Assembly (NCBI GenBank): GCA_945870205.1
Contig: CAMBRI010000003.1
Location: 1 to 53,822 of the forward strand
DNA: 53,822 nucleotides
From: Sulfuritalea hydrogenivorans sk43H
Lineage (GTDB): Bacteria; Pseudomonadota; Gammaproteobacteria; Burkholderiales; Rhodocyclaceae
Direction: 5' to 3'
Each line of letters starts with the position of its first letter. Position 1 is the stretch's first letter. Made by a program: the position numbers and the translations under genes. Below the pieces are notes generated by a model. That model saw only the letters and a program-made list of their open reading frames with translations, was not told the origin of the DNA and searched no databases. Below are positions 1-9,066 of the stretch, in pieces.

Positions 1-467
1 CCCGAGACGACCACCGGCCCTTTTTCCGGACTCAGGCCGTCATGTTCCATGCGCACCACGGCAAGTCCGGCAGTAAAACCGGCCGTGCCCAGCGCCATGG
101 CATCGCGCAGGGAAAGCCCGGCGGGAAGCTTGACCACCCAGTCGGCCGGAAGGCGCGCCATTTCGGCATAGCCGCCATGATGCGCCACCCCGATGTCGTA
201 ACTGGTCGCCAATACCTCATCGCCGGCCTTGAAGCGAGGATCGGCGCTGGCAGTGACACGCCCGGCCAGATCGACGCCACCGACGCAGGGAAAGCGGCGG
301 ATGATGCGACCGGTCCCGGTCGCCGCCAGGGCGTCCTTGTAGTTGATGCTGGAATGCGTAACCGCGATGGTGACCTCGCCCGGGTCGAGTTGCGCATCGT
401 CCATCTCGACGAATCGGCTGACAACCTTGCCGTCTTCCTGATTGATCAGGTAAGCCTTGAACCCCAC
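1..467 (-). CDS. acuI: Acrylyl-CoA reductase-like zinc-free alcohol dehydrogenase (AcuI/YhdH family), 3' part missing
   Basis: The minus strand reads from a GTG at 467 off the window edge, giving about 155 N-terminal residues of a medium-chain quinone oxidoreductase. Motifs typical of AcuI/YhdH are visible: SSINYKDALA near residue 38, FPCVGGVDLAGRV near 63, and the long GGYAEMARLPADWVVKLP stretch near 100. Family members reduce acryloyl-CoA to propionyl-CoA with NADPH in the cytoplasm. The GTG start is chosen because GAGGAGG lies about 6 bases upstream and the family N-terminus (F-K-A-Y/L) begins there. The C-terminal half, with the Rossmann fold, lies outside the window, so the AcuI assignment within the YhdH group is by resemblance only. 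Confidence 0.85.
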   Translation of the reverse strand, partial: MGFKAYLINQEDGKVVSRFVEMDDAQLDPGEVTIAVTHSSINYKDALAATGTGRIIRRFPCVGGVDLAGRVTASADPRFKAGDEVLATSYDIGVAHHGGYAEMARLPADWVVKLPAGLSLRDAMALGTAGFTAGLAVVRMEHDGLSPEKGPVVVS

Positions 468-622
468 GCCAGCCTCCTCGTATTCGTTCTTTACAAGTGC
501 CGATATTTTGTTTTGCGGGCACTGGAGCGGGCGATTATAGCCAGACGAGGCTTACGAAGCGCTGAATCTCCGATCCTTGTGGGGGTTTACATGCGGTCCC
601 GGTCAAGGCAATATCCGTCCCC

Positions 623-1135
623 ATGCAAGGAATACCCATTTTTCTGGCGAGAGTTTTGATACTCGCCGGACTGCTGATTGCCCCCTTTGCCCAGGCCGAC
701 GAACCGGTTCTGGTGCCTCCGCCTTTGCAGGTTTCCTTCGTCGATCGTGCCAGCGCCACCGCGCAGGACGCCATCGATCAGGCCATGGATCTGCTCGGCA
801 TTCGCTACCGTCGCGGTGGCAGTTCTCCCGAAGCCGGCTTCGATTGTTCGGGCTTTGTCAGCCATGTTTTTCGCGAAGGTCTGGGCATGGTCCTGCCCCG
901 CAGTTCCAAGGAAATGAGCAAATCCGGCGAGGAAATCAGTCGTGACGAACTGCGCCCGGGTGACCTGGTCTTCTTCAATACCATGCGCAAGGCCTTCTCC
1001 CATGTAGGCATCTATCTCGGCGACAATCAGTTTGTCCATGCGCCGCGCAGTGGCGGTCGGGTGCGCATCGAGGATTTGCGCGAGAGCTACTGGATGAAAC
1101 GATTCAATGGTGCACGCCGCGTCAATCTCGACTAG
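623..1135 (+). CDS. NlpC/P60 family peptidoglycan hydrolase (secreted)
   Basis: The protein has 170 residues. Residues 1-25 are a signal peptide ending AQA without a lipobox, so export to the periplasm is expected. The NlpC/P60 domain covers roughly residues 45-165. The catalytic cysteine is C75 in FDCSGFV, the catalytic histidine H127 in FSHVGIYLG, and the third polar residue is probably H139 in FVHAPRS. Such enzymes cut D-Glu/meso-DAP bonds in stem peptides (Spr/MepS-like). It stands alone and is followed by a terminator hairpin before the iron-transport gene. The substrate bond is inferred from the family. Confidence 0.9.
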   Translation: MQGIPIFLARVLILAGLLIAPFAQADEPVLVPPPLQVSFVDRASATAQDAIDQAMDLLGIRYRRGGSSPEAGFDCSGFVSHVFREGLGMVLPRSSKEMSKSGEEISRDELRPGDLVFFNTMRKAFSHVGIYLGDNQFVHAPRSGGRVRIEDLRESYWMKRFNGARRVNLD

Positions 1136-1163
1136 TCACGGTCAGTTCCAGGCCGTCAAGCTG

Positions 1164-1185
1164 CCAGCATTCGCTGGTTTTTTTT
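1164..1185 (+). terminator. Rho-independent terminator after the NlpC/P60 gene
   Basis: CCAGC (1164-1168) and GCTGG (1173-1177) form a 5-bp stem with an ATTC loop, followed at once by eight T residues. It lies 28 bases after the NlpC/P60 stop codon. Confidence 0.65.
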
Positions 1186-1193
1186 GGCTTGCT

Positions 1194-1212
1194 ATTGCGA
1201 ATGCTTCTTAAT
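1194..1212 (+). promoter_or_regulatory. Possible Fur box upstream of fbpA
   Basis: The stretch around TTGCGAATGCTTCTTAAT resembles the proteobacterial Fur consensus (GCGAATGATTCTC-like core), with some mismatches. It sits about 40 bases before the ferric-binding protein start, where iron-dependent repression is expected. Read by eye only. Confidence 0.45.
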
Positions 1213-1249
1213 ACAATACTTCAATGAACAACTTGATCGACCGCCACCT

Positions 1250-2287
1250 ATGAAACTCCTCGCCATGAAATCATCCACTTTGCCTGCGGCCCTGCTTGGC
1301 CTTCTGATCCTTGGTAGCAGCGCTGCCGCAGCGCAGGAAAAAGTTCTAAATATATATTCCGCCCGCCACTACCAGACGGATGAAGCGCTCTACGCCAACT
1401 TCACCAAGCAAACCGGTATCAAGGTCAACCGCATTGAGGCCAAGGAAGACGAACTTCTGGAGCGCATTCGCAACGAGGGCGCCAACAGCCCGGCCGACAT
1501 CTTCCTCACCGTCGATGCAGCACGCCTTGCCAAGGCTGACGAATTGGGCCTGTTCGCTCCCGTCAAGTCAAAAGTGATGGAAGAACGCATCCCCGCCAAT
1601 CTTCGCAGTGCGGACTGGTTCGCCTTCTCGACCCGCGCCCGCGTCATCGTCGCCAGCAAGGATTTGGTCAAGGCAGAAGACGTGCAGAGCTATGAAGACC
1701 TCGCCAGCCCCAAACTCAAGGGCAAGGTCTGCTCGCGCTCGGGAAGCCATCCCTATAACATATCGCTGATGGCCGCGCTGATCGCGCACATCGGCGAAGC
1801 CAAGGCGGAGGAATGGGCGCGTGGTGTGGTCGCCAATTTTGCCCGCGCACCGAAAGGCGGGGATACCGACCAGATCAAGTCCGTCTCCGCCGGAGAATGC
1901 GGGGTAGCAGTTTCCAACACCTACTACGTCGCCCGCCTGCTGCGCTCAGACAAACCGGAAGATCGCCGCATAATGGAACGCGTCAACATCATCTGGCCAA
2001 ACCAGAAAAGCTTCGGCACACACATCAACATATCCGGCGGTGGCATGCTGAAAACAGCACCGAACAAGGAATCCGCCGTCAAATTCCTCGAGTATCTCGC
2101 CAGCGACGACGCCCAGCGCTATTTCGCCGACGGCAACAATGAATGGCCTTCAGTCGCCAGCGTGGTGATCAAGAACCCGGCGCTCGAAGCCATGGGCAAG
2201 TTCAAGGCCGACAATCTGCCGGTGGCAACGCTGGCGAAAAATGCCGTTGCCGCGCAACGTATTTACGATCGCGCCGGCTGGAAGTAG
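1250..2287 (+). CDS. fbpA: Ferric iron ABC transporter, periplasmic binding protein (FbpA/FutA family)
   Basis: The product has about 345 residues. A signal peptide ends in SSAAAAQE, and the mature protein begins VLNIYSARHYQTDEALY, the usual opening of class III ferric-binding proteins. The paired iron-ligand tyrosines are visible in SNTYYVARLL. It would bind Fe3+ in the periplasm and pass it to the FbpB permease. An upstream in-frame ATG at 1184 would put unrelated residues before the signal peptide, so 1250 (MKLLAMKSS) is preferred; 1265 is also possible. No strong ribosome site precedes either. The permease and ATPase are close by (2655-5426), supporting one Fbp system under Fur control. 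Confidence 0.92.
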   Translation: MKLLAMKSSTLPAALLGLLILGSSAAAAQEKVLNIYSARHYQTDEALYANFTKQTGIKVNRIEAKEDELLERIRNEGANSPADIFLTVDAARLAKADELGLFAPVKSKVMEERIPANLRSADWFAFSTRARVIVASKDLVKAEDVQSYEDLASPKLKGKVCSRSGSHPYNISLMAALIAHIGEAKAEEWARGVVANFARAPKGGDTDQIKSVSAGECGVAVSNTYYVARLLRSDKPEDRRIMERVNIIWPNQKSFGTHINISGGGMLKTAPNKESAVKFLEYLASDDAQRYFADGNNEWPSVASVVIKNPALEAMGKFKADNLPVATLAKNAVAAQRIYDRAGWK

Positions 2288-2307
2288 CAGCGACCGGCGG
2301 GCCTCGC

Positions 2308-2330
2308 CCCGGCGACCATTGTTCGCCGGG
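2308..2330 (+). terminator. Hairpin after fbpA (terminator-like, no T run)
   Basis: CCCGGCGA (2308-2315) and TCGCCGGG (2323-2330) form a perfect 8-bp stem with a 7-base loop, 20 bases after the fbpA stop. No T tract follows, so it may stabilise the mRNA end rather than terminate intrinsically. Confidence 0.4.
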
Positions 2331-2418
2331 AAGAAACAAACTGTTCCTGATCCAATATTTCGTGCCATGACGAATGTCTCTATAGTGCGGACTTCGCCCA
2401 CCGCATCAGGAGAACAGA

Positions 2419-2658
2419 ATGTCCAAGCCGGAAATCGCTGCAAAAACCCCCTTCGCCATTGACGTCGAGAAGGGCAAGGATTACTACTGGTGTTCCTGCG
2501 GCAAGAGCAAGTCACAGCCTTTTTGCGACGGCAGCCACAAGGGCTCTGAATTCAATCCGGTCAAGTACAGTGCCGAGGACAGCAAGACAGTGTACTTCTG
2601 CGGATGCAAGAACAGCGCCAACGGCGCGCTGTGCGACGGCACGCACAAGAGCCTTTAA
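2419..2658 (+). CDS. Small protein with two CDGSH iron-sulfur motifs (CISD3-like)
   Basis: The 79-residue protein consists almost entirely of two CDGSH units. The first is WCSCGKSKSQPFCDGSH (about residues 24-40), the second FCGCKNSANGALCDGTH (about 59-75). Each supplies the three-Cys/one-His ligands for a [2Fe-2S] cluster. It starts at an ATG preceded by AGGAGAA, and a TATAGT at 2381-2386 could be its -10 element. Its stop codon overlaps the stop of the convergent fbpB gene through a shared TTAA. A role in iron-sulfur or redox handling beside the iron transporter is inferred. Confidence 0.92.
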   Translation: MSKPEIAAKTPFAIDVEKGKDYYWCSCGKSKSQPFCDGSHKGSEFNPVKYSAEDSKTVYFCGCKNSANGALCDGTHKSL

Positions 2659-4331
2659 CAGGAACTGACTTCGCTGCGCCCGGCGGCAATCTGCCGGGCC
2701 AGCAGAATGATGGGCAGCAGACCCACCACAACAATGGCCAGTGCCGCGCTCGAGGCTTCGGCCAGACGTTCGTCGGCCGCCAGAGTGTAGGTCTGTGTCG
2801 CCAGCGTGTCGAAATTGAAGGGACGCATGACCAGCGTGGCCGGCAATTCCTTCATCACATCGACAAATACCAGCAGCGCGGCCGTCAGCAGGCTGCCACG
2901 CATCAGCGGCAGATGCACTCGGCGCAATGTCTCGCCCTGACTGCTGCCAAGGCTCTGCGCCGCAGCTTCCATGCTCGGCGTAATCCGGGCCAGGCCGGCT
3001 TCCACGGATTGCAGGGCAATCGCCAGAAAACGAGCCAGATAGGCATAAACCAGCGCAGCGATGCCGCCGGTCAGGATGAGTCCCGGATTGACTCCGGTCA
3101 TCTGTTGCCACAAGGCCCCCAGCACATGATCAAAGCGGGTGACCGGGATGAGTACCCCCACCGCAATTACCGAGCCCGGTACCGCGTAACCGAGGCCGAC
3201 CACGCGACTGGCCAATCTCGGTAGACGCTGTCCGCCACGCGCCGCAAAGCCCAGCAGCAAGGCCAGCAGAGCCGCCAGCAGGGCCGCCAGCGCCGCCAGC
3301 GTGAAACTGTTCCTTGCAAGTATCAGAAAACGCCCGCCAAATTCGCTGCCACCTTCTCCGGGATCACCCATCGACAGACGCAGCAGCAGCAGGGCGGGAA
3401 GCGCAAAACCGATGAGCACCGGAATCGCGCAGCCGATCTGCGCCAACAACGCATGCCAACCAGTGAGTGTCTGTCGTGTGGCGCGGCGTCGCCCGCTGGT
3501 GTCGTGATAGCGAGCGCGACCACGGCTCACCCGTTCAAACAGGATCAACAAGGCCACGAAACCGAGCAGCGCCGCGGCAAGCTGCGCTGCGGCGACGCGG
3601 TCGCCGAGCGAGAACCATGCACGGTAAATCCCGGTGGTGAAAGTCTGCACCGCAAAGTAGGCCACGGTGCCGTAATCAGCCAGCGTCTCCATCAGCGCCA
3701 GCGCGATGCCGGCCGCTATGGCCGGGCGTGCCATTGGAATCGAGACACGCCAGAAACCCTGCCAGGGATTGAGGCCGAGGGCGCGTGCCGCCTCAATCAT
3801 GCCGCCGGCGCGTTCGAGGAATGCAGTGCGCACCAGCAAATAGACATAGGGGTAGAGCACGCAGGTAAACAGCACGATGGCGCCCCCCAGCGAGCGAACG
3901 TCCGGGAACCAGTAGTCGCCCTTGTGCCAGCCGAAGCTCTCGCGAAGCCAGGTTTGCAGGGGACCGACGAACTGGAGGAAATCGGTATAGGTGTAGGCCA
4001 GCACATAAGCCGGCATCGCCATGGGCAACAACAACGCCCATTCCGCCATGCGCCTGCCAGGGAAGTCGTTGAGCGCCACCAGCCAGGCCGCTCCGGTGCC
4101 CATCGCCGCGACGCCGACGCCCACGCCGAGGCACAACCAGATCGAGTTCGCCACATACTCGGGCAGCACCGTGGCCATCAGATGACCCCAAGTCTCACCA
4201 GTCCCGCCCGAGAAAAGATTGACACCGACAGCGAGCACCGGCAGCGCGACCAGAACCGCGAGCGCGAAGGAGAATAGGGGAAGCGACAAGGATGATCGGG
4301 ACACGGCCGGCAGATTATAATTGAGACTCAT
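2655..4331 (-). CDS. fbpB: Ferric iron ABC transporter, fused permease (FbpB/SfuB family)
   Basis: The 558-residue membrane protein contains two binding-protein-dependent permease domains in tandem, so one chain forms the whole channel. The cytoplasmic EAA loops that contact the ATPase are EAARALGLNPWQGF in the first half and EAAAQSLGSSQGETL in the second. About twelve hydrophobic segments are visible. It partners FbpA and FbpC. The start is uncertain: the ATG at 4331 lies inside a Fur-box-like palindrome, and a TATAAT lies just downstream of it on this strand, so a GTG at 4304 or TTG at 4289 may be the true start. Confidence 0.92.
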   Translation of the reverse strand: MSLNYNLPAVSRSSLSLPLFSFALAVLVALPVLAVGVNLFSGGTGETWGHLMATVLPEYVANSIWLCLGVGVGVAAMGTGAAWLVALNDFPGRRMAEWALLLPMAMPAYVLAYTYTDFLQFVGPLQTWLRESFGWHKGDYWFPDVRSLGGAIVLFTCVLYPYVYLLVRTAFLERAGGMIEAARALGLNPWQGFWRVSIPMARPAIAAGIALALMETLADYGTVAYFAVQTFTTGIYRAWFSLGDRVAAAQLAAALLGFVALLILFERVSRGRARYHDTSGRRRATRQTLTGWHALLAQIGCAIPVLIGFALPALLLLRLSMGDPGEGGSEFGGRFLILARNSFTLAALAALLAALLALLLGFAARGGQRLPRLASRVVGLGYAVPGSVIAVGVLIPVTRFDHVLGALWQQMTGVNPGLILTGGIAALVYAYLARFLAIALQSVEAGLARITPSMEAAAQSLGSSQGETLRRVHLPLMRGSLLTAALLVFVDVMKELPATLVMRPFNFDTLATQTYTLAADERLAEASSAALAIVVVGLLPIILLARQIAAGRSEVSSC

Positions 4332-4335
4332 TCTC
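4319..4335. promoter_or_regulatory. Fur-box-like palindrome between fbpB and fbpC
   Basis: AATTGAGACTCATTCTC has the GAGA...TCTC palindromic form of proteobacterial Fur boxes and lies between the divergent fbpB and fbpC genes. On the minus strand a TATAAT (4315-4320) directly abuts it, so a bound repressor would cover the promoter. It overlaps the annotated fbpB ATG. Confidence 0.55.
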
Positions 4336-4361
4336 TACAAGCCGCAATCTACTCGACGCTC

Positions 4362-5426
4362 ATGTTCTTGCTCGAAGTCGACCGTGTCAGCCATGCCTAC
4401 GGCAAGCAAGCCGTGGTGCGTGACCTGTCCTTTGCTCTGGCACAGGGTGAAATCGCCTGCCTGCTGGGATCATCGGGCTGCGGCAAGACGACCATGCTGC
4501 GGCTGATCGCCGGTTTCGAGGCGCCTTCGGCGGGAAGCATCCGCGTGAACGGCGTGACGATCGCCAGCGAAACAACCCGAGTGCCGCCGGAAACACGCCG
4601 CATCGGCATGGTGTTTCAGGATTACGCCTTGTTCCCCCATTTATCGATCGCCGACAACATCGGCTTCGGCCTGCGTCGTGAGGCGGCTTCCGAGAAGCGG
4701 AGACGCATCGAGGAAATGCTCGAACTCATCGGCCTGTCCGGTCGCGGCGAGCGCTATCCGCACGAACTGTCGGGCGGCCAGCAACAACGCGTGGCGCTGG
4801 CGCGTGCCCTGGCGCCGCAGCCGCATCTGCTGCTGCTGGACGAGCCGTTTTCCAACCTCGATGTCGAACTGCGCGAGCGCCTGTCGCTTGAAGTACGTGA
4901 CATTCTGAAGCGCGCAGGGATGGCGGCGATTCTTGTCACCCATGACCAGAACGAAGCCTTTGCGGTGGCCGACATGGTGGGCATCATGCGCGAAGGCCGC
5001 ATCGAGCAATGGGATACGCCCTACAACCTGTATCACCGCCCCGCAACGCGGCACGTGGCCGATTTCGTCGGTCAGGGAGTATTCCTTCCCGGCGAAGTGC
5101 TGTCGCGCCAGATAGTCGAAGTCGAATTGGGGCGGCTCGAGTCCGACGTACCGATGGATTGCGGTTCGAGCTGTGCTGAATGCAAGCGCGACTGCCGGCT
5201 GGACGTGCTGCTGCGCCCTGACGACGTGATCCACGATGACGCCAGCGAGGTCAAGGCCGAAGTTATTGCCAAGGCATTTCGCGGCGCAGAGTTCCTCTAT
5301 ACGCTGCGTCTTGCATCGGGAGCCCAAGTCCTGTCACTGGTGCCATCCCACCACAACCATGCCATCGGCGAGAGGATCGGCATCCGGCTCGATGTCGATC
5401 ACGTAGTCACCTTTACCCAGAACTGA
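4362..5426 (+). CDS. fbpC: Ferric iron ABC transporter, ATP-binding protein (FbpC family) with a four-cysteine insert
   Basis: The 354-residue ABC ATPase has Walker [10 protein letters not shown] at residues 36-44, the signature LSGGQQQR, and Walker [13 protein letters not shown]. After the ATPase domain comes a TOBE-like regulatory region. An unusual insert in it, [12 protein letters not shown] (encoded at 5160-5195), carries four cysteines spaced C-x3-C-x2-C-x3-C just before [11 protein letters not shown]. It energises uptake through FbpB. The gene is divergent from fbpB over the Fur-box-like site, and its stop overlaps the aat start by one base. The cysteine cluster could bind metal or be redox-active; this is inference. 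Confidence 0.93.
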   Translation: MFLLEVDRVSHAYGKQAVVRDLSFALAQGEIACLLGSSGCGKTTMLRLIAGFEAPSAGSIRVNGVTIASETTRVPPETRRIGMVFQDYALFPHLSIADNIGFGLRREAASEKRRRIEEMLELIGLSGRGERYPHELSGGQQQRVALARALAPQPHLLLLDEPFSNLDVELRERLSLEVRDILKRAGMAAILVTHDQNEAFAVADMVGIMREGRIEQWDTPYNLYHRPATRHVADFVGQGVFLPGEVLSRQIVEVELGRLESDVPMDCGSSCAECKRDCRLDVLLRPDDVIHDDASEVKAEVIAKAFRGAEFLYTLRLASGAQVLSLVPSHHNHAIGERIGIRLDVDHVVTFTQN

Positions 5427-6136
5427 TGGTCCCCTGGTTAGGCGCAGAATCCGCATTCCCCCCGCTTGCCACGGCACTGACCGACCCCAACGGTCTGCTC
5501 GCCGCTGGAGGCGACCTCAGCCCGCAACGACTGCTCGCCGCCTATCGGCAGGGCATCTTTCCCTGGTACTCGACGGGCGAGCCTATCCTCTGGTGGAGTC
5601 CCGATCCGCGCATGGTGCTGTTCCCCGGCGAGTTGAAGATATCTCTGTCGCTGGCCAAGACCTTGCGCAATGCGAACTACGAAGTGCGACTCGATACCGC
5701 CTTCGCCGACGTGATCCGGGCCTGCGCCAGCAAGCCGCGCCAGGGCCAGTCAGGAACCTGGATTACCGACGAAATTCAGGCCGCCTACTGCGAAATGCAT
5801 GAACTTGGCCACGCGCATAGCGTGGAAACCTGGATCGACGGCAGCCTTGCCGGGGGCCTCTACGGGATGGCAATCGGCCACGCCTTCTACGGTGAATCGA
5901 TGTTCAGCAATGTGCGCGACGCATCGAAAATTGCACTGGCTCATTTGTGCGCCCACCTCAAGCAGCGCGGATTCGGCATAATCGACTGCCAGATGGAAAC
6001 CACACACCTCGCCTCTCTCGGAGCACGCCCAATTTCCCGCCGTGACTTTGTCGCCCGACTGGCCGAGCTGTGCCCACGTGGCGACGCACCGGCACTCTGG
6101 CCGGCCGCGGCGATTGACGGCCATTTCAGGCTCTGA
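5426..6136 (+). CDS. aat: Leucyl/phenylalanyl-tRNA--protein transferase
   Basis: The 236-residue product is a near-complete Aat: [35 protein letters not shown], and the [18 protein letters not shown] core. It adds Leu or Phe from aminoacyl-tRNA to proteins with N-terminal Arg or Lys, making substrates for ClpS/ClpAP degradation. The ATG overlaps the fbpC stop (TGATG), so translation is probably coupled to the iron-transport ATPase. The bpt gene follows 13 bases later. Confidence 0.96.
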   Translation: MVPWLGAESAFPPLATALTDPNGLLAAGGDLSPQRLLAAYRQGIFPWYSTGEPILWWSPDPRMVLFPGELKISLSLAKTLRNANYEVRLDTAFADVIRACASKPRQGQSGTWITDEIQAAYCEMHELGHAHSVETWIDGSLAGGLYGMAIGHAFYGESMFSNVRDASKIALAHLCAHLKQRGFGIIDCQMETTHLASLGARPISRRDFVARLAELCPRGDAPALWPAAAIDGHFRL

Positions 6137-6149
6137 CCGTGACCCACCC

Positions 6150-6878
6150 ATGACCCACCTGCGCGACCTGCCGCCATTTCCGCTGCTGCAGTTCTATGCG
6201 ACGGCACCCTACGGCTGCTCCTACCTGCCCGGCCGCGTCGCCCGCTCCCAGGTGGCCACACCGACCCACCTGATCGACAGCGCCACCTATGGCGAACTGG
6301 TGCGCGCCGGTTTTCGCCGCAGCGGTGTTTTCACCTATCGACCCTATTGCGATGCCTGCCGCGAATGCCAGCCCGTGCGGCTTGACGTGTCGGCGTTCAA
6401 GCCCAATCGCAGCCAGCGCCGCGCCCTCGTCCAGCATGGCGCTCTGACTGCGCGCGAATGCAGCCTGACATTCCGCGAAGAGCACTACCAGCTCTACCAA
6501 CACTATCAGGCGGCGCGCCATTCCGGTGGCGGCATGGATCAGGACAGCCGCGACCAGTACGCCCATTTCCTGCTGCAAACCCACGTAGACAGCCGGCTTA
6601 TCGAATTTCGTGAGGAAGGCGTGCTACGCGTTGTCAGCATCATCGACGTGCTGGCTGACGGGCTCTCCTCGGTCTATACCTTTTACGACCCGGATATTCC
6701 CAACGCGAGTTATGGCACTTTCGCCGTTCTCTGGCAGATCGCGCAGTGCCAACATGTCGGACTGCCCTGGCTCTATCTAGGTTACTGGATCCGCGACAGT
6801 CGCAAGATGGCCTATAAGGCCAGCTTTCGCCCACTGCAGGCACTGCGCCACGGCGAGTGGCAGCCGATCGAGGACTAG
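6150..6878 (+). CDS. bpt: Aspartate/glutamate leucyltransferase (Bpt, R-transferase family)
   Basis: The 242-residue protein shows the bacterial arginyl/leucyl-transferase pattern: [17 protein letters not shown] near the N-terminus, the cysteine-rich [25 protein letters not shown], and SVYTFYDPD followed by YLGYWI. Bpt transfers Leu to N-terminal Asp or Glu, feeding the Clp N-degron pathway like Aat. It follows aat closely and probably shares its transcript. The start at 6150 gives the canonical MTHLRDLP; a GTG at 6139 is out of frame. The older arginyltransferase (ate) label is less likely for a bacterium. Confidence 0.93.
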   Translation: MTHLRDLPPFPLLQFYATAPYGCSYLPGRVARSQVATPTHLIDSATYGELVRAGFRRSGVFTYRPYCDACRECQPVRLDVSAFKPNRSQRRALVQHGALTARECSLTFREEHYQLYQHYQAARHSGGGMDQDSRDQYAHFLLQTHVDSRLIEFREEGVLRVVSIIDVLADGLSSVYTFYDPDIPNASYGTFAVLWQIAQCQHVGLPWLYLGYWIRDSRKMAYKASFRPLQALRHGEWQPIED

Positions 6879-6921
6879 GCCGGGCAATTGCTGGTGCTGA
6901 TGACGCGGCGAAAATTCCGCG

Positions 6922-9066
6922 TCAGCGAGCAGTTGCCGTCTCCCTTCGTCGATAGCCCCGCCAAGCCGGCCATATTGCCGCGCCGAGCACCAGCACAAGC
7001 AGCAGCAAGGGCCAGACTACCGGCCGATTCCACTCGGCGCGGCGTTGCTCGCGCAAGGCGGCGTCCACGCGCTGATATTTGAGCGTGTTGTGACCGACCT
7101 TGCTTGGCTTCCGGTTGGTCAGCCAGGCATGTCGCAAGGTGTAGTCCTTGGGATGAAATCCCCAGATCCACGGTGCATCGACGCGCAGTATGGCTGTCAT
7201 GCGCTCGATCAGTTCCTGGCGTTCGGCACCGTTTTCCATGGCTTTCATGCGATCGAACAGCCTGTCGTATTCCGGGTTCTCATAATTGGCCGCATTCTCT
7301 CCGGTATGTTTCACCTTCCCCTGCTTGCCGTGCAGCAGGAACATGAAATTCTCGGGATCGGGGTAATCCGCGTTCCAGCCGAAATAGAACAGCTGTACCG
7401 CTCCCTTGCGCACCTTTTCCTGAAAGCGGTTGTAGTCCGTGCTGCGCACCACCAGTTGCGTATCAATCCTGGCGAACTGCTTGTTGAGCCAGTCGATGCG
7501 GGCCTTGGCGCCCACCCCAGTGGCCGTGGTGTCGAGATTGATCACCAGCGGTTCACCACTTTTTGCCTCGCGCCCGTTGGGCCAACCGGCCTCAGCCAGC
7601 AAACGCTTTGCTTCGGCAATCGACTTGCGCCGGGGTTGCCCGTCAACCCAATCGTATATGTGCCGGTTGATGCCTGCGGCACCTTCCCGGTACCCGAATA
7701 TGCCAGGAGGGATAGGTCCCTGGGCGGGCACGCCGCGCCCATTCTGGAATATCGAAATGAATTCTTCCTGGTCGATGGCAATCGAAATCGCCTGGCGCAG
7801 CTTGCGCGCCCTTTCTGCCGCGACAGGATCCACGCCGCCGCCCACCAGCGGGTCCAGCCAGTTGAAACCCATGTAGGAACTTGACGTTGCCACCGAGGTG
7901 GTCAGCACAATTCCCTGAGCGCGCATGTCATCGGACAGCGTGATCTCGCCGGCATTCACCTGCACGGCCTGATCGAAGGCATCCGACGAAATGCCCGACG
8001 CATCATAGTAGCCCTGCAGAAACTTGTTCCAGTAGGGTATCTGTTCCTTTTCGCGGGTAAACACCACCTTGTCGATGAAGGGCAATAGCGCGCCGCAATC
8101 CTTGATCAGGCCTTCCTTGACGTCCTCTGCTTCGCCTTCGCATGGATAGCGCTCCTCGCGAAAATTCGGATTCCGCTCCAGTACCATGCGCGCATTCGGA
8201 TTGTTCTCGGTCAGCATGTAGGGTCCGGTACCGATCGGATACCAGTCGAGGGTAAGGTTCTTTTCCGCCATGCCCGGCTGGCTGTGAAACCTGTCCGCTT
8301 CCCACGGCATCGGCGCAAAGAAGGGCATCGCCAGCCAGTAGAGGAACTGCGGGTACTTGCCCTTGACGCGGATCCGGTAGCGGTAGCGGTCGATCACCTG
8401 CGCGCCTTCTAGCGGGTGCTGGCGCAGGTCGATCCACGGTTGATCCTGCTCCGCCTTCAGGCGCTTGGCGAAATCGCCTAGGCCCACCACGTAGTCGTCC
8501 ATCAAGCCGAAGATCGGTGAATGCAGGCGCGGGTGGGCCAGGCGCTTGAGGCCATACACGTAATCCTCGGCAGTCAGTTCCCGCGTGTCACGCTGCGTGA
8601 AATCGCGCAGTTCGCTGATACCGGCCAGTTGTTGCGCTGACAAGGAGTGATAGATGAAATCCCCCGATGCCGTGCGGGCAAAGGCCGGGTGCGGTTGGTA
8701 GCGGATGCCGGGCTTCAGCGTGATCACGTAATCGGTAAAGGCGATCCGTGCGACATCGGCATTGGCGGGCAATGCACGCCCCTGGGCGTCGATGTAGCGC
8801 GCTTGCGGCACCGCCACGACAGTAGCCGCGGTCAGCGCATAAGGTCGCTTGAGGTAGTGGTACTGCAGCGGCGGCTCATAGATCTGCGCGGTGAAGGTGA
8901 TTTCGTCTTCGCTATAGGATTGCACCGGGTCGAGATGCTTGGGCCGTTCGGTGAACGCGCTGTAAAGGATGTTCCGGCCGCGATCCGCAGCCGGATACGG
9001 GTCGTTCCAGGCACTGCCGCAAGCAGTCAGCAGCAGCAGGAACAGGCAGGAGATTAGGCGACGCAT
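6922..9066 (-). CDS. Family 5 extracellular solute-binding protein with lipobox and C-terminal membrane anchor
   Basis: The product has about 714 residues. The N-terminus MRRLISCLFLLLLTAC is a lipoprotein signal with C16 as the acylated residue. The body matches oligopeptide/dipeptide binding proteins (SBP_bac_5): KHLDPVQSYSEDE, YPIGTGPYMLTENNPN, and repeated AEAKRLLAEAGWP-type segments. A second hydrophobic segment, WPLLLLVLVLGAAIW, sits about 30 residues from the C-terminus and is followed by positive residues. Most family members lack such an anchor. No oppBCDF-type permease or ATPase genes adjoin it, so its transporter is elsewhere or it is a sensor. Start 9066 is chosen for the signal peptide. 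Confidence 0.88.
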   Translation of the reverse strand: MRRLISCLFLLLLTACGSAWNDPYPAADRGRNILYSAFTERPKHLDPVQSYSEDEITFTAQIYEPPLQYHYLKRPYALTAATVVAVPQARYIDAQGRALPANADVARIAFTDYVITLKPGIRYQPHPAFARTASGDFIYHSLSAQQLAGISELRDFTQRDTRELTAEDYVYGLKRLAHPRLHSPIFGLMDDYVVGLGDFAKRLKAEQDQPWIDLRQHPLEGAQVIDRYRYRIRVKGKYPQFLYWLAMPFFAPMPWEADRFHSQPGMAEKNLTLDWYPIGTGPYMLTENNPNARMVLERNPNFREERYPCEGEAEDVKEGLIKDCGALLPFIDKVVFTREKEQIPYWNKFLQGYYDASGISSDAFDQAVQVNAGEITLSDDMRAQGIVLTTSVATSSSYMGFNWLDPLVGGGVDPVAAERARKLRQAISIAIDQEEFISIFQNGRGVPAQGPIPPGIFGYREGAAGINRHIYDWVDGQPRRKSIAEAKRLLAEAGWPNGREAKSGEPLVINLDTTATGVGAKARIDWLNKQFARIDTQLVVRSTDYNRFQEKVRKGAVQLFYFGWNADYPDPENFMFLLHGKQGKVKHTGENAANYENPEYDRLFDRMKAMENGAERQELIERMTAILRVDAPWIWGFHPKDYTLRHAWLTNRKPSKVGHNTLKYQRVDAALREQRRAEWNRPVVWPLLLLVLVLGAAIWPAWRGYRRRETATAR

